64,000 bases of DNA from Methylobacterium sp. DB0501 (GTDB lineage: Bacteria > Pseudomonadota > Alphaproteobacteria > Rhizobiales > Beijerinckiaceae): the NCBI RefSeq assembly GCF_011043735.1, contig NZ_JAAKGV010000006.1, forward strand, positions 62,001 through 126,000. The letters run 5' to 3'. Positions 25,066 through 34,448 of the stretch are shown here, piece after piece. The position numbers and the translations under genes are program-made. Each line of letters begins with the position of its first letter. Position 1 is the stretch's first letter. The notes beneath the pieces are model-generated. The model had not been told where the DNA came from. It saw only the letters and a list, made by a program, of their open reading frames with translations, and ran no database searches.

Positions 25066-27482
25066 TGACCGTGCACCAATCCACCCGCGCCTTCGGCTAC
25101 GAGGCGTTCCTCGCCGCCCACCAGCGCAAGGAAGTGCTGCGGTTCATCACCTGCGGCTCGGTCGACGACGGCAAGTCGACCCTGATCGGGCGCCTGCTGC
25201 ACGACACCAAGCAGATCTTCGACGACCAGGTCAGCGCGCTCGAGCGCGATTCGCGCCGCCACGGCACGCGGGGCGGGGAACTCGATCTCGCGCTCCTCGT
25301 CGACGGCCTCCAGGCCGAGCGCGAGCAGGGCATCACCATCGACGTCGCCTACCGGTTCTTCTCGACCGAGCGGCGCTCCTTCATCGTCGCCGACACTCCC
25401 GGCCACGTCCAGTACACCCGCAACATGGCGACCGGCGCCTCGACCGCCGAGGTCGCGGTGCTGCTGGTCGATGCCAGGAAGGGCCTCAGCCCGCAGACCC
25501 GGCGCCATGCGCTCCTGGTCTCGATGCTCGGCATCCGCCGCGTCGTGCTGGCGGTCAACAAGATGGACCTGATCGGCTGGTCCGAAAGTCGGTTCGAGGC
25601 GATCGTCGCCGAGTTCCAGGCCTTCGCCAAGGATCTGCGCTTCACGGATGTCACCGGCATCCCGCTCTCGGCGGCGAACGGCGACAACGTCGTGCTGCCG
25701 GGCACGGCCGCGCCCTGGTACACCGGCGCGCCGCTGCTGCAATACCTCGAGGAGGTGCCGGCCCATGTCGAGGAGGAGGCCGCGCCCTTCCGCATGGCGG
25801 TGCAGTGGGTCAACCGGCCGAATTCCGACTTCCGCGGCTTCTCGGGGCTGATCGCCTCCGGCAGCGTCGCGGTCGGCGACGCGGTGGTGGTGGCGCCCGC
25901 CGGCACCCCGTCCACGATCGCCCGGATCTACACCTATGACGGCGACCTCGAGCGGGCCATCGCCGGCCAGTCGGTGACCCTGGTGCTCGCCGACGAGGTC
26001 GACGCCTCGCGCGGCAGCGTCATCACGGCGGCGGCGCAAGCTCCGATCGTCAGCGACCGGCTCGAGGTCCGGCTGTTCTGGGCCAACGAGGCCGAGCTGA
26101 CGCCCGGCGCCACCTACCTCGCCAAGATCGGCACCGTGACGGCGAATGCCGTGGTCGAGTCGGTGCGCGCGCGCATCGACACCGAGACCGGGCAGGGCGT
26201 GCCGGCCGGGTCGTTGAGTGCCAACGACATCGGCGACGTGACCTTGAGCCTCGACCGCAAGGTCGCGGTCGACGCCTACCGCCAGAACCGCGACACCGGC
26301 AGCCTGATCCTGATCGACCGGGCGACCACCGACACCGCGGCCCTCGGCCTCGTCCAGGCGCCGCAAGTCGCGCCGCAGGGTGGTGCGAAGACCGATGTGA
26401 AGGGTGGTGCCGAGGCGAAGGCCGAGCCGGCCCGCGGCGGCCTCCTCGGCTCCCTGCGCCGGCTGTTCCGGGGCTCGTCCCTGGCGCTTGCCGCCGGGGC
26501 CTCGCTCCTGGCGCAGGCGGGGGCCCCGGCCCCCGCTCGCGCGCAGACGCTGCTCAACGTCTCCTACGACCCGACCCGGGAGCTGTACCGGGCGATCGAC
26601 GCGGCCTTCGCCAAGGAGTGGAAGGCCAAGACCGGCGAGACCGTGACGGTGCGCGCCTCGCATGGCGGCTCCGGCGCCCAGGCCCGCTCGGTGATCGACG
26701 GGCTGCCGGCCGACGTGGTGACGCTGGCGCTGGCCAGCGACATCGACGCCATCGCCGCCCGCTCGAAGAAGCTGCCGGCCGACTGGCAGAAGCGCCTGCC
26801 GTTCAACTCGACGCCCTACACCTCGACCATCGTGTTCCTGGTCCGCAAGGGCAACCCGAAGGGCATCAAGGACTGGAACGACCTGGTGAAGCCGGGGATC
26901 CAGGTCATCACCCCGAACCCCAAGACCTCGGGCGGGGCGCGCTGGAACTACCTCGCCGCCTATGCCTATGCGCTGTCGAAGAACAACAACGACGACGCCA
27001 AGGCGCGCGAGTTCGTCACCGCCCTGTTCAAGAACGTGCCGGTGCTGGACACGGGTGCGCGGGGCGCCACCACCACCTTCGTGCAGCGCGGCCTCGGCGA
27101 CGTGCTGATCGCCTGGGAGAACGAGGCGTTCCTGGCCGACGAGGAATTCGGCAAGGGTAAGTTCGACATCGTCGTGCCCTCGCTGTCGATCCTGGCCGAG
27201 CCGCCGGTCGCGCTCATCGACGCGAACGTCGACCAGAAGGGCACCCGCAAGCAGGCCGAGGCCTACCTGCAATTCCTCTATACTCCCGAGGCGCAGCGGA
27301 TCATCGCCAAGAACTTCTACCGCCCGCGCGACGAGGCGGCGGCGGACAAGGCGGATCTCGCCCGCTTTCCCAAGCTGAAGCTCGTCACCATCGACGAGGA
27401 GTTCGGCGGCTGGGCCAAGGCCCAGAAAACCCATTTCGACGATGGCGGCGTGTTCGACGCCATCCTGAAGTCCCGTCAATGA
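25065..27482 (+). CDS. cysN: CysN GTPase fused in frame to a periplasmic sulfate-binding protein
   Basis: One continuous 805-codon frame encodes two normally separate proteins. Residues 1 to about 440 are CysN, the GTPase subunit of sulfate adenylyltransferase, with GSVDDGKST near 31, DTPGH near 109 and NKMD near 164, plus the EF-Tu-like beta domains. After a Gly/Lys/Ala/Glu-rich linker comes a signal-peptide-like stretch (basic RRLF, a hydrophobic Leu/Ala core near 463-472, then PAPARAQ near 478-482). Residues 483-805 are a full-length Sbp/CysP-type binding protein ([52 protein letters not shown]). A possible separate start for the binding protein is GTG 26397 (codon 445), but no good ribosome site precedes it. 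No other binding-protein gene lies before cysT, so this part is needed for transport. The end overlaps cysT by 4 bases. The fusion is read directly; its processing is unknown. Confidence 0.9.
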   Translation: MTVHQSTRAFGYEAFLAAHQRKEVLRFITCGSVDDGKSTLIGRLLHDTKQIFDDQVSALERDSRRHGTRGGELDLALLVDGLQAEREQGITIDVAYRFFSTERRSFIVADTPGHVQYTRNMATGASTAEVAVLLVDARKGLSPQTRRHALLVSMLGIRRVVLAVNKMDLIGWSESRFEAIVAEFQAFAKDLRFTDVTGIPLSAANGDNVVLPGTAAPWYTGAPLLQYLEEVPAHVEEEAAPFRMAVQWVNRPNSDFRGFSGLIASGSVAVGDAVVVAPAGTPSTIARIYTYDGDLERAIAGQSVTLVLADEVDASRGSVITAAAQAPIVSDRLEVRLFWANEAELTPGATYLAKIGTVTANAVVESVRARIDTETGQGVPAGSLSANDIGDVTLSLDRKVAVDAYRQNRDTGSLILIDRATTDTAALGLVQAPQVAPQGGAKTDVKGGAEAKAEPARGGLLGSLRRLFRGSSLALAAGASLLAQAGAPAPARAQTLLNVSYDPTRELYRAIDAAFAKEWKAKTGETVTVRASHGGSGAQARSVIDGLPADVVTLALASDIDAIAARSKKLPADWQKRLPFNSTPYTSTIVFLVRKGNPKGIKDWNDLVKPGIQVITPNPKTSGGARWNYLAAYAYALSKNNNDDAKAREFVTALFKNVPVLDTGARGATTTFVQRGLGDVLIAWENEAFLADEEFGKGKFDIVVPSLSILAEPPVALIDANVDQKGTRKQAEAYLQFLYTPEAQRIIAKNFYRPRDEAAADKADLARFPKLKLVTIDEEFGGWAKAQKTHFDDGGVFDAILKSRQ

Positions 27483-28348
27483 GCAAAGCCGCGGCCCTGC
27501 CCGCGGGGCGGGGAGCGGCCCGCTTCCGGCGACCGAGCGCGCTTCCCGGCTTCCGCCTAACCTTCGGGATCACGCTCACCTACCTGACCCTGATCGTCCT
27601 GTTGCCGCTGGCGGTGCTGCTCCTGCGCGCCGCCAGCGTCGGCCCGGCCGGTCTCTGGGCGCTCGTCACCGATGCCCGCAACCTCGCGGCCCTCAAGACC
27701 TCGTTCGGCCTGTCGCTGGCCGCCGCGGCGATCGACGCGGTGTTCGGGCTCCTGATCGCCTGGGTGCTGACCCGCTACCGCTTCCCCGGAAGGCGCATCA
27801 TCGACGCGCTCGTCGACCTGCCCTTCGCGCTGCCGACGGCCGTGGCGGGCATCGCGCTCGCCAGCCTCTACGCGCCGAACGGCTGGCTCGGCGAGCCCTT
27901 GATGGCGCTTGGCATCAAGGTCGCCTACACGCCGCTCGGCATCCTGGTGGCCCTCGTCTTCGTCGGCCTACCGTTCTGCGTCCGCACGGTGCAGCCGCTG
28001 GTCGCCGAGATCGACAAGTCCAGCGAGGAGGCCGCGGCGATCCTCGGCGCCTCGCGCTTCCGGGCCCTCGTCACGGTGATCCTGCCGCCCCTGATCCCGG
28101 CGATGCTGACGGGCTTCGCGCTCGCCTTCGCGCGCGCCGTCGGCGAGTACGGCTCGGTGATCTTCGTGGCCGGCAACCTTCCCTTCGTCTCGGAGATCGC
28201 GCCCCTGCTGATCGTGATCAAGCTCGAGGAGTTCAACTATGCCGGCGCCACGGCCATCGCCGCCGTGATGCTGCTGATGTCCTTCACCGCGCTCCTCGCC
28301 ATCAACCTCTTGCAGGATTTCAGCCGCCGCAGGTTCGGGCATGTCTGA
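27479..28348 (+). CDS. cysT: Sulfate ABC transporter permease CysT (CysU)
   Basis: The 289-residue inner-membrane permease of the sulfate/thiosulfate importer has six predicted membrane helices and the EAA loop ([28 protein letters not shown]) near residues 180-207 that contacts the CysA ATPase. The [15 protein letters not shown] segment is typical of CysT. It overlaps the preceding binding-protein frame by ATGA and the cysW start by 8 bases, so the order binding protein-T-W-A is translationally coupled. Confidence 0.95.
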   Translation: MSKAAALPAGRGAARFRRPSALPGFRLTFGITLTYLTLIVLLPLAVLLLRAASVGPAGLWALVTDARNLAALKTSFGLSLAAAAIDAVFGLLIAWVLTRYRFPGRRIIDALVDLPFALPTAVAGIALASLYAPNGWLGEPLMALGIKVAYTPLGILVALVFVGLPFCVRTVQPLVAEIDKSSEEAAAILGASRFRALVTVILPPLIPAMLTGFALAFARAVGEYGSVIFVAGNLPFVSEIAPLLIVIKLEEFNYAGATAIAAVMLLMSFTALLAINLLQDFSRRRFGHV

Positions 28349-29237
28349 GACCACCGTTCCCTCCATCCAGGGACCCGCGTCCCGCGGGTCCCGCGGCCGG
28401 CACGCGGCTTTGACCGAGCCCCGCCCGGTCCGCATCGCGCTGACGCTGACGGCGGTCGGCTTCCTAGGGCTGTTCCTGCTGCTGCCCCTGGCGGTGGTGT
28501 TCGTCGAGGCGCTGAGCAAGGGCTTAGGCCCCTACCTCGCCAGCTTCACGGACCCCGATGCGCTCGCGGCAATCCGCCTGACGCTCCTCGTCGCGGCGAT
28601 CGCGGTGCCGCTCAACGTGGTGTTCGGCCTGTGCGCCTCCTGGGCCATCGCCAAGTTCAACTTCCGCGGCCGTAACCTGCTCATCACCCTCATCGACCTG
28701 CCGTTCTCGGTCTCGCCGGTGGTCGCCGGCCTGATCTACGTGCTGATCTTCGGGGCGCAGGGGCTGTTCGGGCCGTTCATGCAACGCCACGGGATCGAGA
28801 TCATCTTCGCGGTGCCGGGCATCGTGCTCGCCACGGTGTTCGTCACCTTCCCGTTCGTGGCCCGCGAGCTGATCCCGTTGATGCAGGACCAGGGCACCAC
28901 CGACGAGGAAGCCGCGTTGACCCTCGGCGCCAGCCCGTGGCGGGTCTTCTGCACCGTGACCCTGCCCAACGTGCGCTGGGCGCTGCTCTACGGCGTGCTC
29001 CTGTGCAACGCCCGGGCAATGGGGGAGTTCGGTGCCGTCTCGGTCGTGTCCGGCCGCATCCGGGGGCTCACCAACACCATGCCGCTCCACGTCGAGATTC
29101 TGTACAACGAGTACAATTACGTGGCGGCGTTCGGGATCGCCTCGCTCTTGGCGCTCCTCGCGCTCGTCACCCTGGCGGGCAAGTCTTTCCTGGAATGGCG
29201 CCACGCCGATGCGCTGGCCGGACGCGGAGCCCACTGA
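28341..29237 (+). CDS. cysW: Sulfate ABC transporter permease CysW
   Basis: The 298-residue second permease subunit has an N-terminal cytoplasmic extension of about 30 residues, six membrane segments, and the EAA loop [28 protein letters not shown] near residues 191-218. [20 protein letters not shown] and the C-terminal [24 protein letters not shown] match CysW. It forms the heterodimeric channel with CysT. It is followed one base later by cysA. Confidence 0.95.
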   Translation: MSETTVPSIQGPASRGSRGRHAALTEPRPVRIALTLTAVGFLGLFLLLPLAVVFVEALSKGLGPYLASFTDPDALAAIRLTLLVAAIAVPLNVVFGLCASWAIAKFNFRGRNLLITLIDLPFSVSPVVAGLIYVLIFGAQGLFGPFMQRHGIEIIFAVPGIVLATVFVTFPFVARELIPLMQDQGTTDEEAALTLGASPWRVFCTVTLPNVRWALLYGVLLCNARAMGEFGAVSVVSGRIRGLTNTMPLHVEILYNEYNYVAAFGIASLLALLALVTLAGKSFLEWRHADALAGRGAH

Positions 29238-29238
29238 G

Positions 29239-30375
29239 ATGACGGCAGGATTCGCTCCCACCGCCCTGTCCCTGCGCCGCGAGGCATCCGCCCGCCCGGT
29301 CGAGTCGGCCTCCGCCGAGCGCCTGCACCATGCCGGCACGGCGGTGCGGGTCGACGGCATCGTCAAGCGCTACGGCGGCCCCGGCCCGGCGGCCCTCGAA
29401 GGCGTCAGCCTGGCGATCGAGCCGGGCGAGCTTCTGGCCCTCCTCGGTCCGTCGGGCTCCGGCAAGACGACGCTGCTGCGCGTCATCGCCGGGCTCGAGA
29501 TCCCGGATGGCGGAAGAGTGTTCTTCGGCTCGCAGGACACCACCGACATCCCGGTGCAGCGCCGCGGCGTCGGCTTCGTGTTCCAGCACTACGCCCTGTT
29601 CCGCCACCTCACGGTGTTCGAGAACATCGCCTACGGGTTGCGCTCGCGCCCCCGGGCCCACCGCCCGAAGGAGGACGAGATCCGCCGCCGGGTCGAGCGC
29701 CTGCTGGAGCTGGTGCAGCTGCCCGACCTCGCCAAGCGCTATCCCGGCCAGCTCTCCGGCGGCCAGCGCCAGCGCGTCGCGCTCGCCCGGGCTCTCGCCG
29801 TCGAGCCCTCGGTGCTGCTCCTCGACGAGCCGTTCGGGGCGCTCGACGCCCAGGTCCGCAAGGACTTGCGGCGCTGGCTGCGCGAGATCCACCGCGAGAC
29901 CGGCCAGACCACGATCTTCGTCACCCACGACCAGGACGAGGCGCTGGAGCTCGCCGACCGGATCGCGATCCTCAACAAGGGCCGCATCGAGCAGGTCGGC
30001 GCGCCGCACGAGGTGCAGGACCATCCGGCCTCGCGCTTCGTGATGTCCTTCGTCGGCGAGACCGCCCGCCTGGCCGCGGAGGTCGCGGGCGGGGAGGTCC
30101 GGGTCGCCGGCCGCCCGGTCATCGCCGCGGAGGCCGGCTGGCCGCAAGGGCCGGTCGATCTCTGCCTGCGGCCGTGGGACCTCACGGTCGGGCAGGGGCC
30201 CGGCACGCTGCCGGGCACCGTGCGCGAGTGGCGCCGCACCGGGCGGGGCACCGTGGCGGAGATCCTCCTGGATGGTGCCGAGGCGCCGGTCGAGGTGAAG
30301 GTGACGGACGTCTACGAGCCGGGCGACCGGGTGGCCCTGGCGGTGGGCGCGGCGCGGGTGTTTCCGCGGGGATAA
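29239..30375 (+). CDS. cysA: Sulfate ABC transporter ATPase CysA
   Basis: The 378-residue ATPase powers sulfate import. It has Walker [12 protein letters not shown] near residue 72, the Q-loop FVFQHYALF, the signature [15 protein letters not shown] near 172, Walker [12 protein letters not shown] and the switch His in [10 protein letters not shown]. The C-terminal part (about 275-378) is a TOBE-like regulatory domain. About 40 extra N-terminal residues precede the usual start of the domain. It is the last gene of the cysH operon and is followed by a repeat. Confidence 0.95.
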   Translation: MTAGFAPTALSLRREASARPVESASAERLHHAGTAVRVDGIVKRYGGPGPAALEGVSLAIEPGELLALLGPSGSGKTTLLRVIAGLEIPDGGRVFFGSQDTTDIPVQRRGVGFVFQHYALFRHLTVFENIAYGLRSRPRAHRPKEDEIRRRVERLLELVQLPDLAKRYPGQLSGGQRQRVALARALAVEPSVLLLDEPFGALDAQVRKDLRRWLREIHRETGQTTIFVTHDQDEALELADRIAILNKGRIEQVGAPHEVQDHPASRFVMSFVGETARLAAEVAGGEVRVAGRPVIAAEAGWPQGPVDLCLRPWDLTVGQGPGTLPGTVREWRRTGRGTVAEILLDGAEAPVEVKVTDVYEPGDRVALAVGAARVFPRG

Positions 30376-30406
30376 TCTCGCGCGACCGCTCTACCGAGTT
30401 CAAGGT

Positions 30407-30570
30407 CATCCCGGGGCCGCGAAGCGGAGCCCGGGATCCAGAATCGCCGAGCCTTCGAGGCTGGACGAACCGCGCTCCGCTCGATCCAGAACCACCGGCG
30501 GTTCTGGGATCCCGGGCTCTCGCCTTCGGCGAGCGCCGGGATGACCCGGAGGGTGGCACCTCCGTGGGCA
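30407..30570. repeat. Palindromic intergenic repeat, long copy
   Basis: The element opens with TCATCCCGGGGCCGCGAAGC and closes with GCCGGGATGAC followed by CGGAGGGTGGCAC, with nested GATCCAG/CTGGATC-like hairpins between. A shorter derivative with the same two ends occurs at 32571-32622. It fills the gap between cysA and the convergent GntR gene and may serve as a terminator. Confidence 0.65.
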
Positions 30571-30595
30571 GATCGCATCGGTAGGATGCCGGCGC

Positions 30596-31315
30596 CTACC
30601 GCCGCACCCGCCGGCTCCGCGCCTCCAGGGCGAACGCGTCCTCCTGCGCCTGGAGCCGCTCGACGAAGATCGTGGCCGCCCGGGCGATGTGCTGGCGCGA
30701 CAGCCGGTCGGCGGTCTCGGCCTCGCCCGCCGCGATGGCGTCGAGGATCGCCGCGTGCTCGTCCCAGATGCGGGCCGGCATCGTTTCGTCCTCGCGCAGC
30801 ACCTCGCCCATGATCCGCCGCAGATGGTTGAAATGCGGCGCCGCAGTCTCGACGATGATCGGGTTCTCGGCGATGTCGCCGAGGAAGCGGTGGAAGGCGA
30901 TGTCGGCCTCGATCAGCTCCGCCACCGAGCCTCCTTGCGCCGCCGCGCGCCCCGCGGCCACCAGGGGAGGGCCCTCGCGGCCGGCACGGGCCGGGTTGCG
31001 CTCGGCGGCGAGCCGGCTCGTCAGGCCCTCCAGCACGCCGCGCACCTCGTAGAGGTTCTGCACGAACGCGGCTTCGAGCGGCGCCACCACCAGCCCGCGG
31101 CGCGGCGCGTCGCGCACGATGCCGTGGTTGCGCAGGAGCAGCAGCGCCTGCTGCACCGGCTGGCGCGACACCCCGTAGGCCTCCGCCAGCTCGTCCTGGA
31201 TCAGCCGGGCGTTGGGCGGCAGCCGCCCCTCGGTGATCTCGCTGAAGATCGCGCCGTAGACCTGCTCGACGAGCCGGTGGCGCGTCAGCTGGCGGGCATC
31301 AGACTCGCCGGCCAT
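30596..31315 (-). CDS. GntR-family regulator with FCD effector domain
   Basis: The 239-residue protein has a GntR winged helix at residues about 10-75 (IFSEITEGRLPPNARLIQDELAEAYGVSRQPVQQALLLLRNHGIV) and a helical FCD domain (YEVRGVLEGLTSRLAAER, EADIAFHRFLGDIAENP, WDEHAAILDAIAAGEAETAD) with the His/Asp residues that usually bind a metal and carboxylate ligand. It starts at ATG 31315 after AAGGGGG. It is divergent from the TRAP binding-protein gene and probably represses the cassette at 31.5-36.2 kb in response to an organic acid. Confidence 0.9.
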   Translation of the reverse strand: MAGESDARQLTRHRLVEQVYGAIFSEITEGRLPPNARLIQDELAEAYGVSRQPVQQALLLLRNHGIVRDAPRRGLVVAPLEAAFVQNLYEVRGVLEGLTSRLAAERNPARAGREGPPLVAAGRAAAQGGSVAELIEADIAFHRFLGDIAENPIIVETAAPHFNHLRRIMGEVLREDETMPARIWDEHAAILDAIAAGEAETADRLSRQHIARAATIFVERLQAQEDAFALEARSRRVRR

Positions 31316-31474
31316 GCCGGATCCCCCTTCACGCGAAAACTCGTTCCGGACGTGTTGCGCAAACCGGAGGCTCGTGCAATACCGAATTCGAAATTCGAAT
31401 TCTGAATTCAATAAATGCCGCGGCGGGAAGCTCCCGGAATGACGGCATCGGGATTCGGTCGAGGGAGAAACGCC

Positions 31475-32527
31475 ATGAACCACCCCCGCCCCAGCACCCC
31501 CGGCCCGATGGGTCTCCACCGGCGCCACCTGCTGGCCTCCGGCCTCGGTGCCGCCGCAGCAATCGCCGCCGGCTTTCCCCGGCCGGCGCTGGCGCAAGGG
31601 CAGAAGCTCACCTTCAAGCTCGGCACCGACCTGCCGGTGCCGCATCCGGTGAACGTGCGCCTCAAGGAGGCGATCGCGGCGATCGGCCAGGAAACGAACG
31701 GCGCCGTCGAGATCAGCCTGTTCCCGTCGAACCAGCTGGGGAGCGACTCGGACATGCTGTCCCAGATCCGCTCCGGCGCGCTCGAACTCGCGACCTTCCC
31801 GGGCACCGTGGTCTCGACCCTGGTGCCGGCGACCTCGCTCACCGGCATCGGCTTCGCCTTCACGAGCTACGACAAGGTCTGGGCCGCGATGGACGGCGAA
31901 GTCGGCGGCTATATCCGCAAGTCGATCGAGAAGGCGAACCTCGTCCCGTTCGAGACGACCTGGGACAACGGTTTTCGCCAGATCACCACCAGCACCAAGC
32001 CGATCCGCACGCCCGACGACCTCAAGAACTTCAAGATCCGCGTGCCGGTGGTGCCGCTCTGGGTCTCGATGTTCTCGGCGCTCGGCGCGTCGCCGGTCAG
32101 CATCCCGTTGAGCGAGGCCTATTCGGCGCTCCAGACCAGGATCGCCGACGGGCAGGAGAACCCGCTGGCACTGATCAACTTCGCCAAGTTCTACGAGGTG
32201 CAGAAATACTGCTCGCTCACCAACCACGCCTGGGACGGGTTCTGGATGATGGCGAGCGGCCGCGTCTGGAAGGGCGTGCCGGCCGACGTGCGGGCCATCA
32301 TGGAGAAGCACCTCAACGCCGCGGCGTTGAAGGAGCGCGACGACATCGCCCAGGCCAACCGCGACACCCGGAAGGAGCTGGAGGGGCGGGGGCTGGTGTT
32401 CAACACCACCGATCCGGCCGCCTTCCAGGGTGCGCTCAAGGCGACGAAGTTCTACGGCCAGTGGCGCGAGAAGTTCGGGCCGGAGGCCTGGGCGCTGGTG
32501 CAGAAATATGCCGGGGATATCGGCTGA
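31475..32527 (+). CDS. TRAP-type transporter solute-binding protein (DctP family)
   Basis: The 350-residue periplasmic protein has a signal peptide with twin-arginine-like RRHLLASGLGAAAAIAAG and cleavage near ALAQ. DctP-family motifs follow: KLGTDLPVPHPVNVRLKEA, PSNQLGSDSDMLSQIRSGALEL, NFKIRVPVVPLW, and the LSEAYSALQTRIADGQENPL signature with the ligand-binding Arg region. Such proteins deliver carboxylates to DctQ/DctM. Neither membrane gene is present here, so it must use partners elsewhere or act otherwise. Its ligand is likely the organic acid handled by the downstream ligase and ThDP enzyme (inference). The start ATG 31475 follows GAGGGAG. Confidence 0.88.
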   Translation: MNHPRPSTPGPMGLHRRHLLASGLGAAAAIAAGFPRPALAQGQKLTFKLGTDLPVPHPVNVRLKEAIAAIGQETNGAVEISLFPSNQLGSDSDMLSQIRSGALELATFPGTVVSTLVPATSLTGIGFAFTSYDKVWAAMDGEVGGYIRKSIEKANLVPFETTWDNGFRQITTSTKPIRTPDDLKNFKIRVPVVPLWVSMFSALGASPVSIPLSEAYSALQTRIADGQENPLALINFAKFYEVQKYCSLTNHAWDGFWMMASGRVWKGVPADVRAIMEKHLNAAALKERDDIAQANRDTRKELEGRGLVFNTTDPAAFQGALKATKFYGQWREKFGPEAWALVQKYAGDIG

Positions 32528-32570
32528 GCACGATCACCAGAGCATACAAATCGGCTTGAGTTTCACCGTG

Positions 32571-32622
32571 TCATCCCGGGGCCGCGAAAGCGGAACCCGG
32601 GATGACACGGAGGGTGGCACGG
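32571..32622. repeat. Palindromic intergenic repeat, short copy
   Basis: TCATCCCGGGGCCGCGAAAG followed by CGGAACCCGGGATGA forms a hairpin and is followed by CGGAGGGTGGCAC, the same ends as the 164-base element at 30407-30570 but with the middle missing. It lies between the TRAP binding-protein and ligase genes. Confidence 0.65.
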
Positions 32623-32677
32623 CCGTCGAGAATACCGAATCCATCTCGCACCGAGAGACCAGACGAGGACGACCACG

Positions 32678-34264
32678 ATGAGGGATGTGCTCACGCCCGG
32701 GCAGATGCTCGCCGTCCAGGCGCGCCTGCAGCCCGACCGGATCGGCGCGCGCGACCTCGAGCGCGAGATGACGTTCCGGCAGTGGAACGCCCGCGCCTGC
32801 CGCCTGGGCAATGCCTTGCTCGGCCTCGGCCTGCGAAAGGGCGAGCGGGTGGCGGTACTGGCCTATAATTGCGTCGAGTGGCTGGAGATCTACGCCGCGA
32901 TGGCGAAGGCCGGCCTCGTCGCGGTGCCGATCAACTTCCGGCTGGTTGGCGGGGAAGTGCGCTACATCCTGGAGGATGCCGAGGTCTCCGCCCTCATCCT
33001 CCAGGACGAGCTCGCCGGCACGATCGAGGAGATCCGCGCCGACCTGCCGGTCGCCGAATCCCGCGTGGTGTGGTTCGGGCGGACGCCCTGTCCGGCGGGC
33101 TTCTCGGATTACGAGGACCTGATCGGGAAGGCGCGCGAGGACGAGCCCGGCACCGCCGTCGATCCGGCCGATCCGTGGATGCTGATGTACACCTCGGGCA
33201 CCACCGGCAAGCCGAAGGGGGCGATCCGCTCGCATCGCGGCGCCGCCATGCTGTCGATGATCACCGAGATCGAGCTCGGCATCCACCGGCGCGATTCGGC
33301 CCTGCTGGTCATGCCCATGTGCCACGCCAACTCGCTCTATTTCTTCGGAGCGTTCAGCTATTGCGGCGGCGTCACCGGCGTCTATTCCCGCAAGAGCTTC
33401 GACCCGGAGCATTGCGTGCGGGCGCTCGCCGAGGGCGGGGCGAGCTTCACCTCCCTGGTGCCGACCCATTACGCGATGATGCTGGGCCTGAGCCGGGAGT
33501 CGACGGCGCGCTACGACCTCACCCGCATCACCCGCCTGATGATCTCCTCGGCCCCGGCCCGGCCCGACACCAAGCGGGCGGTGATGGAGTTCTTCCCGAA
33601 TTCCGGGCTCTACGAACTCTACGGCGCCACCGAGGTCGGCTGGGCGACGATGCTGCACCCGCCCGAGCAATTCACCAAGCTCGGCTCGGTCGGCCGCGAA
33701 TGCGTCGGCTCGGCGCCGATCCGGCTGCTCGACGAATCCGGCAACGAGGTGCCCGACGGCGAGGCCGGCGAGCTGTTCTGCTCGAATCCCTACCTGTTCG
33801 ACGGCTACTGGAAGCTGCCGGAGAAGACCAGGGAGGCGTTCCGCGGCGAATACTGCACCGTCGGCGACATGGCTCGGCGCGACGCGGACGGGTTCATCCA
33901 CCTCGTCGACCGCAAGAGCAACATGATCATCTCCGGCGGCGAGAACATCTATCCCTCCGAGGTCGAGGCTCTGCTCGGCAGCCATCCGGCGGTGCACGAC
34001 GTGGCGGTGGTCGGCCTGCCGGACGAGACCTGGGGCGAGCGCGTCCACGCCGTGATCGTGCTGCGCGACGGCGCCTCAGCCAGCGAGGGCGAGATCCTCG
34101 GCTGGTGCAAGGACCGGCTCGCCGGCTTCAAGCGCCCGCGGACCGTCTCGTTCATGGCCGACGACGCGATGCCCCGCACGGCGACGGGCAAGAACCTGCA
34201 CCGGAAGCTGAAGGAAAGGCTGGTGCGGGGGGAGGGGCCGTCGCTGCCGCCACCCCGATCCTAA
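32678..34264 (+). CDS. Acyl-CoA synthetase (AMP-forming)
   Basis: The 528-residue ANL-superfamily enzyme activates a carboxylate to its CoA thioester via an acyl-adenylate. Core motifs are visible: MYTSGTTGKPKGA (P-loop, near residue 169), YELYGATEVGW near 310, and GDMARRDADGFIHLVDRKSNMIISGGENIYPSEVE near 396-430. The C-terminal catalytic lysine lies in RTATGKNLHRKLKE. The acid cannot be read from sequence. The adjacent ThDP-dependent enzyme makes a 2-hydroxy acid (for example 2-hydroxyisobutyrate-like) an attractive hypothesis. Start ATG 32678 follows CGAGGAC. Confidence 0.88.
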   Translation: MRDVLTPGQMLAVQARLQPDRIGARDLEREMTFRQWNARACRLGNALLGLGLRKGERVAVLAYNCVEWLEIYAAMAKAGLVAVPINFRLVGGEVRYILEDAEVSALILQDELAGTIEEIRADLPVAESRVVWFGRTPCPAGFSDYEDLIGKAREDEPGTAVDPADPWMLMYTSGTTGKPKGAIRSHRGAAMLSMITEIELGIHRRDSALLVMPMCHANSLYFFGAFSYCGGVTGVYSRKSFDPEHCVRALAEGGASFTSLVPTHYAMMLGLSRESTARYDLTRITRLMISSAPARPDTKRAVMEFFPNSGLYELYGATEVGWATMLHPPEQFTKLGSVGRECVGSAPIRLLDESGNEVPDGEAGELFCSNPYLFDGYWKLPEKTREAFRGEYCTVGDMARRDADGFIHLVDRKSNMIISGGENIYPSEVEALLGSHPAVHDVAVVGLPDETWGERVHAVIVLRDGASASEGEILGWCKDRLAGFKRPRTVSFMADDAMPRTATGKNLHRKLKERLVRGEGPSLPPPRS

Positions 34265-34448
34265 GAGAACAGAACGCCTCTCCTCCCCCTCGTGGGGAGG
34301 AGCTGGAGGTGGGGGTTGTGCCGGAGAAGTCCGGCGCTCGATCCGGCGTCATCCCCACCCCTGACCCCTCCCCACAACTCGCACTGATCTCGGGCAGGCC
34401 CGGGATCGCCGGGGGAGGGGAAAACAACACAACGGGAGGGAGAAACCC
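34265..34448. repeat. CTCCCC-rich intergenic palindromes
   Basis: The gap between the ligase and ThDP genes contains a TCCTCCCC-CTCGTGGGGAGGA hairpin near 34282-34304 and a second CCCCACCCCTGACCCCTCCCC run near 34352-34372 with partner GGGGGAGGGG near 34413. These are typical REP-like sequences. The following GGGAGGGAGAAA directly before ATG 34449 serves as ribosome site. Confidence 0.45.

Noticed and set aside
25056..27479. An 807-codon minus-strand frame exactly opposite the cysN-sbp fusion, which might suggest bidirectional coding
   Set aside because: In DNA this GC-rich, stop codons are rare in the antisense frame aligned to codons, so it is expected. The translation has no domain.
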